Shown here piece after piece: positions 8,030 to 19,540 of a stretch of DNA of 64,000 nucleotides. A model generated the notes under the pieces. The model saw only the letters and a program-made list of their open reading frames with translations, did not search any database and was not told where the DNA came from. The DNA is taken from positions 1 through 64,000 of the forward strand of contig CAZGNV010000008.1 in the NCBI GenBank assembly GCA_964527835.1, written 5' to 3'. The position numbers were made by a program, and so were the translations under genes. The stretch comes from JAFDCJ01 sp964527835 (GTDB taxonomy: Bacteria > Desulfobacterota > Desulfobacteria > Desulfobacterales > JAFDCJ01). Every line of letters starts with the position of its first letter. Within the stretch, counting starts at the first letter, position 1.

Positions 8030-9029
8030 CGCCGCCTCAGGTGAAGCCGGTTCCGGCGGTGCAGGTGTAGCAATGATCGGCCGTGGCGATGGGGCTTGCG
8101 GGTGATGGAGGGCCGCTCATCTCGGCAACATGAATTCTGCGCGCCCCCATGAACAGCCCCTTGGCGAGATTGAAATCGCAGTCAAACAGGTAGCCGTCCC
8201 AGTTCACTGACACCAGAGTGCGGCACATGAGTCCCTCCACTGCGCAGGGATTGAAGTTGGCCGCCAGCCTGGCGAGGTAGGATTGCAGGTTGCCGGACTT
8301 GTGCAGCCAGCGCCGGAATCTTCCCAGGGGCACGTTGGCGAAGTTGAACAGCTGGTTGAAGACAACTCCCCACCGGTCCGCCAGCACCTGGTGGTAGCGT
8401 TTTGCCGCCTGGTCCTGGGAGGGCGGCAAAAAGGCGCCCGTGGGGTTGGAAACCAGGTCCAACTCCAAACCGGAGCCCGGCTGCCCGTAGCCCATGGCGT
8501 TGAGGCGCTTGAGAACCTTGATGCTTTTATCAAAGATTCCCTGTCCGCGCTGGGAATCGGTCTGGTGCAGATTGATCGAGGGAAACGAGGCCACCACCAC
8601 CACGCGGTGCGCTGCCAGGATGTTCGCCAGCGGATCCCAGTTTTCATCCAGGGCCGACAGGTTGGACCGCAGCATGATGCGCCGGGCAAAGGGACTGGCC
8701 CCCTCGATCAGATAGGCCAGGTGGTCATTGAGCTCCGGGGCCCCGCCGGTAATGTCCACGGTTTCGAAACCGGCGCGGCGGGCATAGGCGATCACCTGCC
8801 CGGCGGTCTGGCGGTTCATGATCTCCTTGCGGTCAGGGCCGGCCTCCAGATGGCAGTGCCGGCAGACCTGGTTGCAAAGCAGCCCCAGGTTGACCTGCAG
8901 GGTGTGGGTTTGTTCCCGCACCAGCCGGCAATTGTGCCGGGTCAGGGTCTGGGAAAAAGGCTCCGGTCCGACGTCTTTATCCTCGGCCTTGCCGTTGGCA
9001 AGCGAGGCAGTTGTTTCGATTGACATCAT
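8016..9029 (-). CDS. arsS: Arsenosugar biosynthesis radical SAM selenoprotein ArsS
   Basis: The radical SAM cluster motif is C52-x3-C56-x2-C59 (CNQVCRHC), followed by a GGAPEL-type glycine motif. A C-terminal Cys-rich domain (DUF3641-like) ends in HCYTCTAGTGFT. The first in-frame stop is TGA at 8037-8039. Reading it as selenocysteine (residue 331) adds GGAIAT before a second TGA at 8016-8018. ArsS relatives have a Cys or Sec at this point followed by Gly, which fits well. Predicted length is 337 residues. The enzyme class acts on methylated arsenicals in arsenosugar formation; no arsM is visible nearby. The start is the ATG at 9029, because the upstream frame overlaps the preceding gene. Confidence 0.87.
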
Positions 9030-9045
9030 TACCCCACTGGAAGAA

Positions 9046-9378
9046 TTACATGGACAGTTTGGCGGCAATGCCGCGCATCTGCACACCGTGCACCAGGGAT
9101 GCACCGCCGCGAAGGGCCGTGGCCACGTGAACCGCCTCGGTCATCTCCGCCAGGTTGGATCCTTTTTCCAGGCAGGCCTGGGTGTAGGCGTCGATGCAGT
9201 AGGGGCACTGAATGGTGTGGGCCACGGCCAGGGCGATGAGGGCTTTTTCCCGCTCGCTGAGTTCGCCTTCCGCAAACACGGCGTTGTAGTACTGAAAAAA
9301 TTTCCGGGCCAGTTCGGGGGCTTCCTTGCCGATTTCCTCGAACCTGGGAAGATCTTCGGGCCGGTAGTAAGTTTCCAT
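9046..9378 (-). CDS. Carboxymuconolactone decarboxylase/AhpD-family peroxidase-like protein, ArsS partner
   Basis: A 110-residue helical protein with the AhpD-type redox motif HTIQCPYCIDAYT, in which the CxxC pair and a following His position are clear. AhpD-like proteins use the CxxC for peroxide or thiol redox work. A member of this family is a recognised genomic companion of ArsS (recalled as arsenosugar biosynthesis-associated peroxidase-like protein), and here it precedes arsS by 16 bases. GAGGAGG before the ATG at 9378 fixes the start. A longer frame upstream is only translation of a dispersed repeat. Confidence 0.88.
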   Translation of the reverse strand: METYYRPEDLPRFEEIGKEAPELARKFFQYYNAVFAEGELSEREKALIALAVAHTIQCPYCIDAYTQACLEKGSNLAEMTEAVHVATALRGGASLVHGVQMRGIAAKLSM

Positions 9379-9416
9379 GCATTCCTCCTCGCAAATGTTC
9401 TGGTTGCGCAATACCC

Positions 9417-9463
9417 GATGAAGCCGTGAAAAGTAATTTTCTCGCTTCACAAGCCTTTTCGGG
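9417..9463 (-). repeat. Short dispersed repeat, copy 6 of 11
   Basis: An inverted copy. On the minus strand it reads CCCGAAAAGGCTTGTGAAG then CGAGAAAATTACTTTTCACGGC. It lies about 40 bases upstream of the peroxidase-like gene start, in the same orientation as that gene. Confidence 0.7.
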
Positions 9464-9577
9464 AGCTGTTTCCGGGGTTACCTTTCTGTCGCCGGAAATG
9501 GGGTGTCCTTACAAAAATACAGTTGGTTGATGCAAATCAGGATCCAGCAGGCGGACGAACAACGGTGGGGCAGGGAT

Positions 9578-10825
9578 TCAGTCGCCTTCCTGTCCCCGGC
9601 CCTGTCGAATGCCCGCGACAATGGCCCGGGCGAATTCGGAACATTTGACTTCCCGGGCGCCTGCGATCTGGCGCGCCAGGTCGTAGGTGACGGTGCCGGC
9701 TTGAATCACGGCTTGAAGCGCCTGGCGGATCAGCTCTGCAGCTTCGCGCCAGCCGATATACTCGAGCATCATGGCCCCGGACAGGATCAGCGAGCTGGGG
9801 TTGACCTTGTCCAGACCGGCATATTTGGGGGCCGTGCCGTGGGTGGCTTCAAAAACCGCACAGCGCTCGCCGATATTGGCCCCCGGCGCCATCCCCAGCC
9901 CTCCCACCTGGGCCGCCAGCGCGTCGGACAGGTAGTCCCCGTTCAGGTTGGGCGTGGCAATCACCTGGTATTCGTCCGGCCGCAGCAGGACCTGTTGAAA
10001 CAGCATGTCGGCGATGCGATCCTTGATGAGGACTTTTCCGGGTGGAAAGTTTCCCCGGTAATCGTCGTAAAGTTCCTTCTCGGTGATGATGTGGTTGCGG
10101 AATTGCTCCCGGGCGACTTCGTAGCCCCATTGGGCGAAGGCGCCTTCGGTGTACTTCATGATATTGCCCTTGTGCATCAACGTAACCGACGAGTAGCTGT
10201 TGTCAACGGCATGGGCGATGGCGCGGGCCACCAGCCGCTTGGTTTTCCGTTCGCTGATGGGCTTGATGCCCAGCCCGCAATCGGCCGGTAGGTCGGTGCC
10301 CATCTGCTCGTTTAAAAACCGGCGCAGTTTTTCAGCCTCCGCACTGCCGGCCTGAAATTCGATGCCGGCGTAAAGATCTTCGGTGTTTTCCCGAAAGACC
10401 ACCATGTCGATTTTTTCCGGATGTTTCATGGGGCTGGGAACCGAAGCGATATATTTCACCGGCCGCACGCAGGCGTAAAGATCCAGCCGCTGGCGGATGG
10501 CCACGTTGAGGCTGCGGATTCCTTTTCCCACCGGGGTGGTCATGGGGCCCTTGATGGCCACCTGGTGCGCTTCGATTTGCTCCAGGGTTTCATCCGGCAG
10601 CCAGCTGCCCGTTTGCTCAAAGCTGCTTTCCCCGGCGTCCAGCTTGAGCCAGTCGATGCCGCGCTGTCCTTGATAGGCCCGTTCAACGGCGCCGTCGACA
10701 ACCAGGCGGGTGGCCCGCCAGATGTCCGGCCCGATGCCGTCGCCTTCGATATAGGGGATTGCCGGCCGCTCGGGGACCACCAGCGAGCCGTCCGCGTTTC
10801 TTTGGATTTTATTGTCGTTTCCCAT
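9578..10825 (-). CDS. icd: NADP-dependent isocitrate dehydrogenase
   Basis: A 415-residue protein, the normal length for bacterial homodimeric IDH. It contains TTPVGKGIRSLNVAIRQ (substrate-binding Ser and Arg), FRENTEDLYAG, and GTAPKYAGLDKVNP, where the Lys-Tyr pair marks NADP preference. It converts isocitrate to 2-oxoglutarate and CO2, or the reverse in a reductive cycle. It lies 29 bases after the aconitase gene, so the two consecutive TCA-cycle steps are co-transcribed. Confidence 0.97.
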   Translation of the reverse strand: MGNDNKIQRNADGSLVVPERPAIPYIEGDGIGPDIWRATRLVVDGAVERAYQGQRGIDWLKLDAGESSFEQTGSWLPDETLEQIEAHQVAIKGPMTTPVGKGIRSLNVAIRQRLDLYACVRPVKYIASVPSPMKHPEKIDMVVFRENTEDLYAGIEFQAGSAEAEKLRRFLNEQMGTDLPADCGLGIKPISERKTKRLVARAIAHAVDNSYSSVTLMHKGNIMKYTEGAFAQWGYEVAREQFRNHIITEKELYDDYRGNFPPGKVLIKDRIADMLFQQVLLRPDEYQVIATPNLNGDYLSDALAAQVGGLGMAPGANIGERCAVFEATHGTAPKYAGLDKVNPSSLILSGAMMLEYIGWREAAELIRQALQAVIQAGTVTYDLARQIAGAREVKCSEFARAIVAGIRQGRGQEGD

Positions 10826-10854
10826 AACAGCTTCCTTTGTTGTCTTCGGGGAGT

Positions 10855-13599
<2,745 letters not shown>

Positions 13600-13619
13600 G
13601 GGAGCTCCCTGAGTGACGA

Positions 13620-14318
13620 TTACGGTGCGTCTTTAATTTTGTGAAATTCAACGGCGTGGACGAATTTTACCCACTGAAATCCGTAGCGGTCCTCGGCGAC
13701 CACCCGCAGGGGAAACCCATGTTTGCGCGGAAGGGCCCGTCCGTTGACCTGGTAGGCCAGAAAAACCCGCTCGGCTGCGGCCAGGGACAGCGGAAACTGT
13801 TCGACTTTTTCATAACGACCGGCTGGACCCCGGAAAGAAACGTGGGTGATGCCGGGTTCGGCTGCGGCCAGTTTCAGCAGCTGCATAACGGAAACGCCCT
13901 TCCACAGGCCGTAATTGGAAAAAAAACCCGGACAGATCAACAGGACCTTGCGTTCGATGGCCGGCAGGCCGCGCAGCTGGTCGTAGGTCAATTCCAGGGG
14001 GTTTTTCACCTGGCCGCTGACCGTCAGCCGCCAGGTTTTCATATCCGCCTCGTAATCGGCCAGCCCCATGGTGCCGAAATCCTTCAGGGGGATGGTGTCC
14101 AGGTTGCGCGCATCCAGGTCGGCCGGGTTTTTATTGACCAGGCTGCTCATCTTCGTGCCTTTGGGAAGGATCAACCGCCGGGTCTTGGCATAGGCGGTGC
14201 GCAGCAAAGCCGCAATGGAACTGAGGCCAAGACCCGCGGCGCTGATCAAGCCAATCAATTTTTTGATAAAGCGTCTGCGGGCCTGCAAAGGGGGGGGCTT
14301 TTTGCTGTCCGGTGCCAT
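13620..14318 (-). CDS. Tat-exported molybdopterin-dependent oxidoreductase
   Basis: The N-terminus has a twin-arginine stretch (ARRRFIKKLIGLISAAG) leading into a hydrophobic segment, suggesting export or membrane anchoring of a folded cofactor enzyme. The rest is an oxidoreductase molybdopterin-binding domain (sulfite oxidase/MsrP superfamily). Examples are LTVSGQVKNPLELTYDQL and the likely Mo-ligand cysteine in VLLICPGFFSNYGLWKGV. It has 232 residues. The ATG at 14318 follows CAGGAA; an earlier in-frame ATG is possible. The substrate is unknown. It is 20 bases upstream of acnA. Confidence 0.82.
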   Translation of the reverse strand: MAPDSKKPPPLQARRRFIKKLIGLISAAGLGLSSIAALLRTAYAKTRRLILPKGTKMSSLVNKNPADLDARNLDTIPLKDFGTMGLADYEADMKTWRLTVSGQVKNPLELTYDQLRGLPAIERKVLLICPGFFSNYGLWKGVSVMQLLKLAAAEPGITHVSFRGPAGRYEKVEQFPLSLAAAERVFLAYQVNGRALPRKHGFPLRVVAEDRYGFQWVKFVHAVEFHKIKDAP

Positions 14319-14451
14319 GATTTCCTGCCGTAAACGAGTCGTTTGTCTGTTCGGTCCAACTGTCTTCATCCCTATAGCACCATTGGCGGTCAACGTCCAG
14401 TTCTATTGACCAGGACCCGGAGCGGCCACGGGCATCCACAACCGATAATTG

Positions 14452-15171
14452 TCAGGGCGGATCAACGTCCTTTTTGATTTTTTTGATGATTCTGGGGATG
14501 AAAAAGGAGAAGACAAAAAGGGCGATGGAGAAAAAAACCCTGGCAGAGAGCAGTTCGCCCCAGTTGCCGGTTGCCCAGATATCTTTCAGGGTGCCGATAA
14601 AAAAGGTGAAGATGAACGTGCCGACCATGATTCCCAGGCCGGTGCCGAAAAAATAGTCCCAGAAGCGCACCCGGGTCAGGCCCATGCCGAAGTTCATGGG
14701 GGTGAAGGGAAAGTAGACCAGGCGCAGGTACAGCACGGTGGCAAATCCGTTGCGCTCGATGGCCTGATCATATTTTTTGAGCCGGTCGCCGATCAGCGAG
14801 GCGGCAAACTCCCTGCCCAGGGTGCGCCCGATCCAGAAGGCGGCGCTGGCGCCGGCCATGGCGCCGAACCAGACGTATACGAACCCCCAGTAAGCCCCGA
14901 AAATGGCGGCTCCCAGGCCCGTCAGCAGGGTTCCCGGCAAAAACAGGCACACGCCCAGCGCATAAATGGCGATAAAGACCAGCGGAGCCCACAGACCGGC
15001 GCCGTCCAGAAAATGACCCAGCGCTTCCACGGTCAGGTAGTTTTTAACGGGGGTAAAGCGCACGGCCAGAATGGCGGTGATGACAAAAGCTGCCAAAACC
15101 GCGGCTTTTACCAGCGCCCTGGTGGGCCGTTGCGCTTTGCGGTCCTTAGCTGCTGCAGCTGTCTTCACCAC
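14452..15171 (-). CDS. TVP38/TMEM64 family membrane protein (VTT domain)
   Basis: A 239-residue inner-membrane protein with about six hydrophobic segments and the VTT/SNARE-associated signature: LFLPGTLLTGLGAAIFGAYWGF, then a conserved GRTLGREFAASLIG loop and FTPMNFGMGLTRV. It starts at GTG 15171 after GGAAGGG and overlaps the end of the upstream oxidoreductase gene by 26 bases. Members of this family have scramblase-like or transport roles. Pairing with a flavin disulfide oxidoreductase is seen elsewhere, but its meaning is unsettled. Confidence 0.88.
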   Translation of the reverse strand: MVKTAAAAKDRKAQRPTRALVKAAVLAAFVITAILAVRFTPVKNYLTVEALGHFLDGAGLWAPLVFIAIYALGVCLFLPGTLLTGLGAAIFGAYWGFVYVWFGAMAGASAAFWIGRTLGREFAASLIGDRLKKYDQAIERNGFATVLYLRLVYFPFTPMNFGMGLTRVRFWDYFFGTGLGIMVGTFIFTFFIGTLKDIWATGNWGELLSARVFFSIALFVFSFFIPRIIKKIKKDVDPP

Positions 15172-16612
15172 AGGCCCTTCCTTTCAGCTGGAAGAAAAGT
15201 TTCAATCCCTGCTGGATTTTTTTGGAAAATATCCGGGGGGCAAAATACGATCCGGCCACTTTTTTGTTAATCTCAGCGATGGTGGGATAAGGGTGAATGG
15301 CCGCCGCCAGGGTGGACAGCTTGACCTTACCGTTTAACACCGCCACCCATTCGGCGATCAGATCGTCTGCGTTGGGCCCCAGGATCTGCACCCCGATGGG
15401 TTTTTCTTTTTCGTCCAGCAGCATTTTGAGGATGCCGGTGGTCCTGCCCTCTGCCAGGCCGCGGTCGTTGTCCGCGAACCGCTCGCTGTAGACCGTGTAT
15501 TTGATCCCGGCGGCGGCGGCTCTTTTTTCATTCATCCCGATGCTGCCCAGGGGGGGATCGGTGTATGTGCACCAGGGCAGAAAGGTGTAATTGACCTTGC
15601 GCGGCAGGTGAAAAATGGCATTGCTGATGACGATGCCGCCCTCATAGCCGGCACAATGGGTGAACTGAAAACCCCCATTGACATCCCCGACGGCATAGAT
15701 GTGGCGGTGGTTGGTGCGCAGGCGGCGGTCCACCTGAATCCCACGCCGATTAAAAACAACGCCGATTTGTTCAAGGCCCAGGTCCTGGGTGTTGGCGCTT
15801 CTTCCGAGGGCTACCAGGATCGCTTCGGCTTTCAGGTTTACAAAGCTGTTTTGCCGGGTTTTAATCCGGACTTCTTTGAGGGCGCCGTGGTCGCTGATTT
15901 CTTCGATGGCAGAATTGAGATAAAACTCGACGCCTTCGGCGCTGAGGACATCCTGGAGCATCTCCGCCATGTCGCCATCCTCTTTGGCCAGGATCTGGGG
16001 GGCCATGTCCACCACGAAAACTTGGGTGCCCAGCCGGTTGAAGGCCTGGGACATCTCGATGCCGATGGGCCCGGCGCCCAGAATGACCATGGAGGCCGGC
16101 AGTCGGTCCAGGGAAAAAATCTCCCGGTTGGTCAGGTGTGCGGTTTGATCCAGCCCCTTGATGGGAGGGGCCACCGGCGAGGACCCGGTGGCGATCACCC
16201 AGGTTTTGGCCGACCAGCTTTGACTGTTGAGCTGCACGGTGTGCTCGTCGGTAAAGCGCGGACGGCCGAATTCCACCCGGGCGCCCAGTTCACAGAAGCG
16301 TTTTTTTGAATCATGGGGCTGAATGGCGGCAATCACCGCCTTGATCCTGGCGGCCACCTGCCGAAAATCCACCGGCGGCACCTGCACCGCCGGCAAACCG
16401 AAAGCGGCCGAATTTTTCATCAGGTGATAGACATTGGCGGTTTTGATCAGCGTTTTGCTGGGCACGCAGCCGTGATGCAGACAATCGCCGCCCAGTTCGC
16501 CTTCCTTTTCGATCAGCAGGGTTTTAGCCCCCAGCCGGGCCGCACCTGAAGCCACGGTCAACCCGCCGGCGCCCCCGCCGATAATCCCGATATCATATTC
16601 ATAGTTGGCCAT
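15146..16612 (-). CDS. FAD-dependent pyridine nucleotide-disulfide oxidoreductase (mercuric reductase/lipoamide dehydrogenase-like)
   Basis: A 488-residue protein. The N-terminal FAD site is DIGIIGGGAGGLTVASGAARLG, and the redox-active disulfide is in GGDCLHHGCVPSK. The NAD(P) site is VILGAGPIGIEMSQ, with YAVGDVNGG later and a C-terminal dimerisation domain containing HPYPTIAEI. The substrate is not evident. It is neither next to 2-oxoacid dehydrogenase genes nor equipped with an HMA domain. The C-terminus ends with a Cys pair (ACGEDSC). The ATG at 16612 follows AAGGAG. Confidence 0.9.
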   Translation of the reverse strand: MANYEYDIGIIGGGAGGLTVASGAARLGAKTLLIEKEGELGGDCLHHGCVPSKTLIKTANVYHLMKNSAAFGLPAVQVPPVDFRQVAARIKAVIAAIQPHDSKKRFCELGARVEFGRPRFTDEHTVQLNSQSWSAKTWVIATGSSPVAPPIKGLDQTAHLTNREIFSLDRLPASMVILGAGPIGIEMSQAFNRLGTQVFVVDMAPQILAKEDGDMAEMLQDVLSAEGVEFYLNSAIEEISDHGALKEVRIKTRQNSFVNLKAEAILVALGRSANTQDLGLEQIGVVFNRRGIQVDRRLRTNHRHIYAVGDVNGGFQFTHCAGYEGGIVISNAIFHLPRKVNYTFLPWCTYTDPPLGSIGMNEKRAAAAGIKYTVYSERFADNDRGLAEGRTTGILKMLLDEKEKPIGVQILGPNADDLIAEWVAVLNGKVKLSTLAAAIHPYPTIAEINKKVAGSYFAPRIFSKKIQQGLKLFFQLKGRACGEDSCSS

Positions 16613-16626
16613 GTTCGGCTCCTTGT

Positions 16627-17391
16627 TCAATCCCCATTGAGGGACCAGTCATAGGGCAGGTAGGCGACCCGGATTTGATTGCCCCTGGCAGTCAGCTGCT
16701 TTTTCAGATCTTCACTGGCATAGGTGCGATAAAAACCGATCACATCGTTGCCAAAGTCTTCTGAAAACCATTTGAATATCCGGCTGACATAAAGCTGCTC
16801 GGCTTGAAGCCGGTAATTTGACGGGTTGTTGAGAAAGGAGCGGGTGGACTCGTCCAGCTGCCGATTCAGGTCCGCCCCGCGATAGGGCTCGGGGCGCAGG
16901 GGAGGGCAGCTTTTGGCAGAGCAGTTGATGGCAAAATGGACCCGCGGGTCCCTGAAACGGGGCCTGAGAATGTTGTGCTCCAGCTCATCCAGGGTGATGG
17001 TTTGCCCCTCGATGCGCACGATTTTCTTTTTCCAGGGACTTTTGAAAAGCGTTCCCAGCTCCTTGATGGATTTGACGCCGGGGTAGCCGCTGAGGATCAG
17101 TTTCAAGGTCCAGGCATTGTATGCATTGATGTAAAAGGCAAACTGCTCATCCCGGGAAAGCGCGGCCGGCTCGACGGCTGCAAGGATTTCAAGGTAAGCG
17201 TCGAGCTGTTTTTCCTCGGTCTTGAGGCCGGCGTAGTTTACGCGGCCGGCCTCGACGTATTTAGCCAGCAGCTTGGCGTAGATCCGGTGATCCACACTCT
17301 GCCCGGCGGATGCCGCAGACAGCGATCCGGCAAGCATAATGCCGATGGACAGAGCGAAAAAAAAGGCGGCGGATGGGTGTCGAATGGCCAT
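16627..17391 (-). CDS. Exported DUF547-domain protein
   Basis: A 254-residue protein with an N-terminal signal peptide (hydrophobic to about residue 28, ending AASAGQS). The DUF547 domain shows RDEQFAFYINAYNAWTLKLIL, VHFAINCSAKSCPPL and FLNNPSNYR. The biochemical role of DUF547 is unknown. The conserved Cys and His pattern in INCSAKSCPPL hints at a thiol or metal site. The ATG at 17391 fits a GGGAG site nine bases away better than the ATG at 17397. It is 14 bases upstream of the oxidoreductase gene. Confidence 0.85.
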   Translation of the reverse strand: MAIRHPSAAFFFALSIGIMLAGSLSAASAGQSVDHRIYAKLLAKYVEAGRVNYAGLKTEEKQLDAYLEILAAVEPAALSRDEQFAFYINAYNAWTLKLILSGYPGVKSIKELGTLFKSPWKKKIVRIEGQTITLDELEHNILRPRFRDPRVHFAINCSAKSCPPLRPEPYRGADLNRQLDESTRSFLNNPSNYRLQAEQLYVSRIFKWFSEDFGNDVIGFYRTYASEDLKKQLTARGNQIRVAYLPYDWSLNGD

Positions 17392-17581
17392 GATCATTAC
17401 TCCCGGCGGTAAGTTGAAAGGATGATGCGACTGAAAGCCAACCGCTGGCGTTTCCATTTATCCGTTGGTCGTACCCGCCGGCTAAAGCTTACAGGTCTTT
17501 TTTGCTGCCGGCATCAGCAAGTCGGCGTGTGCCCATGGAGAGCATCCGGCAGTATTGGCCGCCCGCGGCGCAAGGGGATCG

Positions 17582-17609
17582 TTGACTTGACGCCAAAAGG
17601 GCTTATGTT
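17582..17609 (+). promoter_or_regulatory. Candidate promoter of tpx
   Basis: TTGACT (17582-17587), a 16-base spacer, then TATGTT (17604-17609). The tpx start lies 48 bases downstream. This is a moderate match by eye only. Confidence 0.4.
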
Positions 17610-17657
17610 GGTGTAAGTTTTTTTACGATCAATTAAGCTAACAAAAGGAGGTGTCCG

Positions 17658-18173
17658 ATGCAAGAGCGAAAAGGAGCAACAACCATGCACGGCAACCCGC
17701 TGACCCTGCTCGGCGATGAACTGCAACCCGGTGACGATGCCCCGGATGTTCAACTGCTGGACAATGATCTGCAGCCGGTACAGCTGTCGTCTTTTAAAGG
17801 CAAGGTGTGCGTCATATCCGCTGTGCCTTCCCTTGACACCCCCGTGTGCGACATGGAAACCCGCCGCTTCAATGAAGAGGCCGGCAAGCTGGGCGATGAG
17901 GTGGTTGTGCTGACTGTCAGCATGGATTTGCCTTTTGCCCAGAAACGCTGGTGCGCGGCCGCCGGGGTGCAGCGCGTGGTCACCCTTTCAGACCATCGCG
18001 GGGCGGATTTCGGCATGGCTTACGGGGTCTTGATCAAGGAGTTGAGGCTGCTGGCCCGGGCAATTTTTGTGGTCGACAAGGCCGGACGGATCCAGTATGT
18101 CCAGCTGGTACAAGAAGTCAGTGCCGAGCCGGATTATGAGGCCGTGCTCGCGGCGGTTAAAAAACTGGTTTGA
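17658..18173 (+). CDS. tpx: Thiol peroxidase (Tpx, atypical 2-Cys peroxiredoxin)
   Basis: A 171-residue thioredoxin-fold protein. The peroxidatic cysteine is C64 in VPSLDTPVCDMETRRF, and the resolving cysteine is C99 in FAQKRWC. Spacing matches Tpx enzymes. It reduces hydroperoxides using thioredoxin. The ATG at 17658 follows AAAAGGAGG. A second ATG ten codons later would also give a full domain. It precedes a sigma factor and a zinc-finger protein on the same strand, suggesting a redox-stress unit. Confidence 0.94.
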   Translation: MQERKGATTMHGNPLTLLGDELQPGDDAPDVQLLDNDLQPVQLSSFKGKVCVISAVPSLDTPVCDMETRRFNEEAGKLGDEVVVLTVSMDLPFAQKRWCAAAGVQRVVTLSDHRGADFGMAYGVLIKELRLLARAIFVVDKAGRIQYVQLVQEVSAEPDYEAVLAAVKKLV

Positions 18174-18218
18174 GCCGCCGGTTCAGCGTTGAAGACCTTT
18201 TATTCAAAGGGCCGACCT

Positions 18219-18824
18219 ATGGCAAAAAAGCCGCCCAGGACCGAACAGCGTCTGGATGATCCCGCCGGTTGGGTGGACCAGTACGGGGATCTTCTTTACC
18301 GTTTCGCCCTGTCCAGGGTCAGGGAGCCCTCCCTGGCGGAGGACCTGGTTCAGGAAACCTTCCTTGCGGCTCTGGGAGCCCGAAACAGTTTCCAGGGCGA
18401 CTCCGCGGTGCGCACCTGGTTGATTGGCATTCTCAAACACAAAATAGTGGATTCCATCCGCAAGCGCGTTCGGGAATCCTCATCGGATAAGGTGGAGGCC
18501 ATTTCCGATGCCGCCGCCGTTGAGAGCGTGGATGCCGGGTTTACCGAAAAGGGGGCCTGGCGAACCCGACCGGCCCGCTGGTCGGTCAATCCCATGGAAA
18601 TCTACCGGCAGAAAGAGTTTATGGATGTGCTTTACCGCTGCCTGGGAGAGCTGCCCCAGCGGCTGGCCAGCGCATTCATGCTGCGGGAAATCGACGGCCT
18701 GAGCACCGAGGAAATCTGTAAGGAGTTGGACATTTCAGCGACCAACAGCTGGGTCATGCTTTACCGGGCCCGCATGTGGCTGCGCCAATGCCTTGAAAGC
18801 CAATGGATCGAAACCGAAAAATAA
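18219..18824 (+). CDS. ECF-type RNA polymerase sigma factor
   Basis: A 201-residue protein. Region 2 contains DLLYRFALSRVREPSLAEDLVQETFLAAL and FRTWLIGILKHKIVDSIR-like sequence. Region 4 contains LPQRLASAFMLREIDGLSTEEICKELDISATNSWVMLYRAR. The linker between the regions is longer than usual. The ATG at 18219 follows AAAGG; an in-frame ATG ten codons earlier is less well placed. The next gene probably encodes its anti-sigma factor. Confidence 0.9.
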   Translation: MAKKPPRTEQRLDDPAGWVDQYGDLLYRFALSRVREPSLAEDLVQETFLAALGARNSFQGDSAVRTWLIGILKHKIVDSIRKRVRESSSDKVEAISDAAAVESVDAGFTEKGAWRTRPARWSVNPMEIYRQKEFMDVLYRCLGELPQRLASAFMLREIDGLSTEEICKELDISATNSWVMLYRARMWLRQCLESQWIETEK

Positions 18825-18835
18825 AGGTCTTTTGA

Positions 18836-19114
18836 ATGTCACACTGGATGTTCAGCTGCAAGGAAGTATCGCGCAAAGTATCCGAATCCATGGATCGCGA
18901 TCTGCCGGCCCATCACCGTTTGCTGATGCACCTGCATTTGATGATGTGCAGATACTGCCGGCGGTTTCAAGATCATCTGTTGATCATGCGCCGAGCGTTG
19001 AAAAGCGAAGCGCCTCCCTCCGATGACCCCTGCCACGACGCCCATCTTTCCGAACGGGCCTGCGAACGAATCAAACAGGCCCTGGAAAATGGGTTGCCTG
19101 AAGACAAGTGCTAG
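18836..19114 (+). CDS. Small zinc-finger anti-sigma-like protein
   Basis: A 92-residue cytoplasmic protein with no membrane segment. CKEVSRKVSESMDRDL followed by HLHLMMCRYCRRF gives the His-x3-Cys-x2-Cys arrangement of ZAS-type anti-sigma factors. It lies 11 bases after the sigma gene. In redox-sensing ZAS proteins the zinc cysteines respond to oxidants. With tpx in the same cluster that is a plausible role, but it is inferred. Confidence 0.78.
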   Translation: MSHWMFSCKEVSRKVSESMDRDLPAHHRLLMHLHLMMCRYCRRFQDHLLIMRRALKSEAPPSDDPCHDAHLSERACERIKQALENGLPEDKC

Positions 19115-19215
19115 GGGGCTGATTTGCCTGCCCGGCAAGGCGTTGGCTTTCCACCTTGACAAAATGGCAAACATCTGCAATTATTAAATATAATAAGAAA
19201 AGGCCTGTACGCTTG

Positions 19216-19252
19216 ACGCAATCGTAAAAAGTCGATTTTGAGCGACATCAAC
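19216..19252 (-). repeat. Short dispersed repeat, copy 7 of 11 (partial)
   Basis: On the minus strand: GTTGATGTCGCTCAAAATCG then ACTTTTTACGATTGCGT. The left GAAAAGG block is absent. It ends 12 bases before the start of the next small gene. Confidence 0.6.
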
Positions 19253-19264
19253 TATTGAGGATCC

Positions 19265-19534
19265 ATGACCGATCAGAACCCAGCTGACCCCAAACCTCCT
19301 CTGAATGATGACCGCCAAGCATTAAAGGATCGCGGTGGCCGCCGCCGGTTGCCGGACCGCCGGCAATCAACCTCTTCGGAGCATTTTCCGGAAAGGCGCT
19401 CCCTGCGGCATCGTCGCAGCGGATCGGATCGCCGCCGCCGGCAGCATTTGAATATCCGCAAGAAAGTTGAACGCCGCCGGATGCTTAAAGATCGTTATGA
19501 TGCTGAAAACTCCCAGATTTCCAACGCTGATTAA
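19265..19534 (+). CDS. Arg-rich small protein with RR-motif repeats
   Basis: An 89-residue, very basic protein. It has spaced DRR, RRS and RRR clusters (GGRRRLPDRRQS, PERRSLRHRRSGSDRRRRQ) and no hydrophobic segment. No known fold is recognised. A second protein with the same DRR-x-GxDRR style lies nearby on the minus strand. The ATG follows TTGAGGATCC. It might bind nucleic acid or an acidic partner, but nothing in the sequence proves this. Confidence 0.6.
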   Translation: MTDQNPADPKPPLNDDRQALKDRGGRRRLPDRRQSTSSEHFPERRSLRHRRSGSDRRRRQHLNIRKKVERRRMLKDRYDAENSQISNAD

Positions 19535-19540
19535 AATGGA

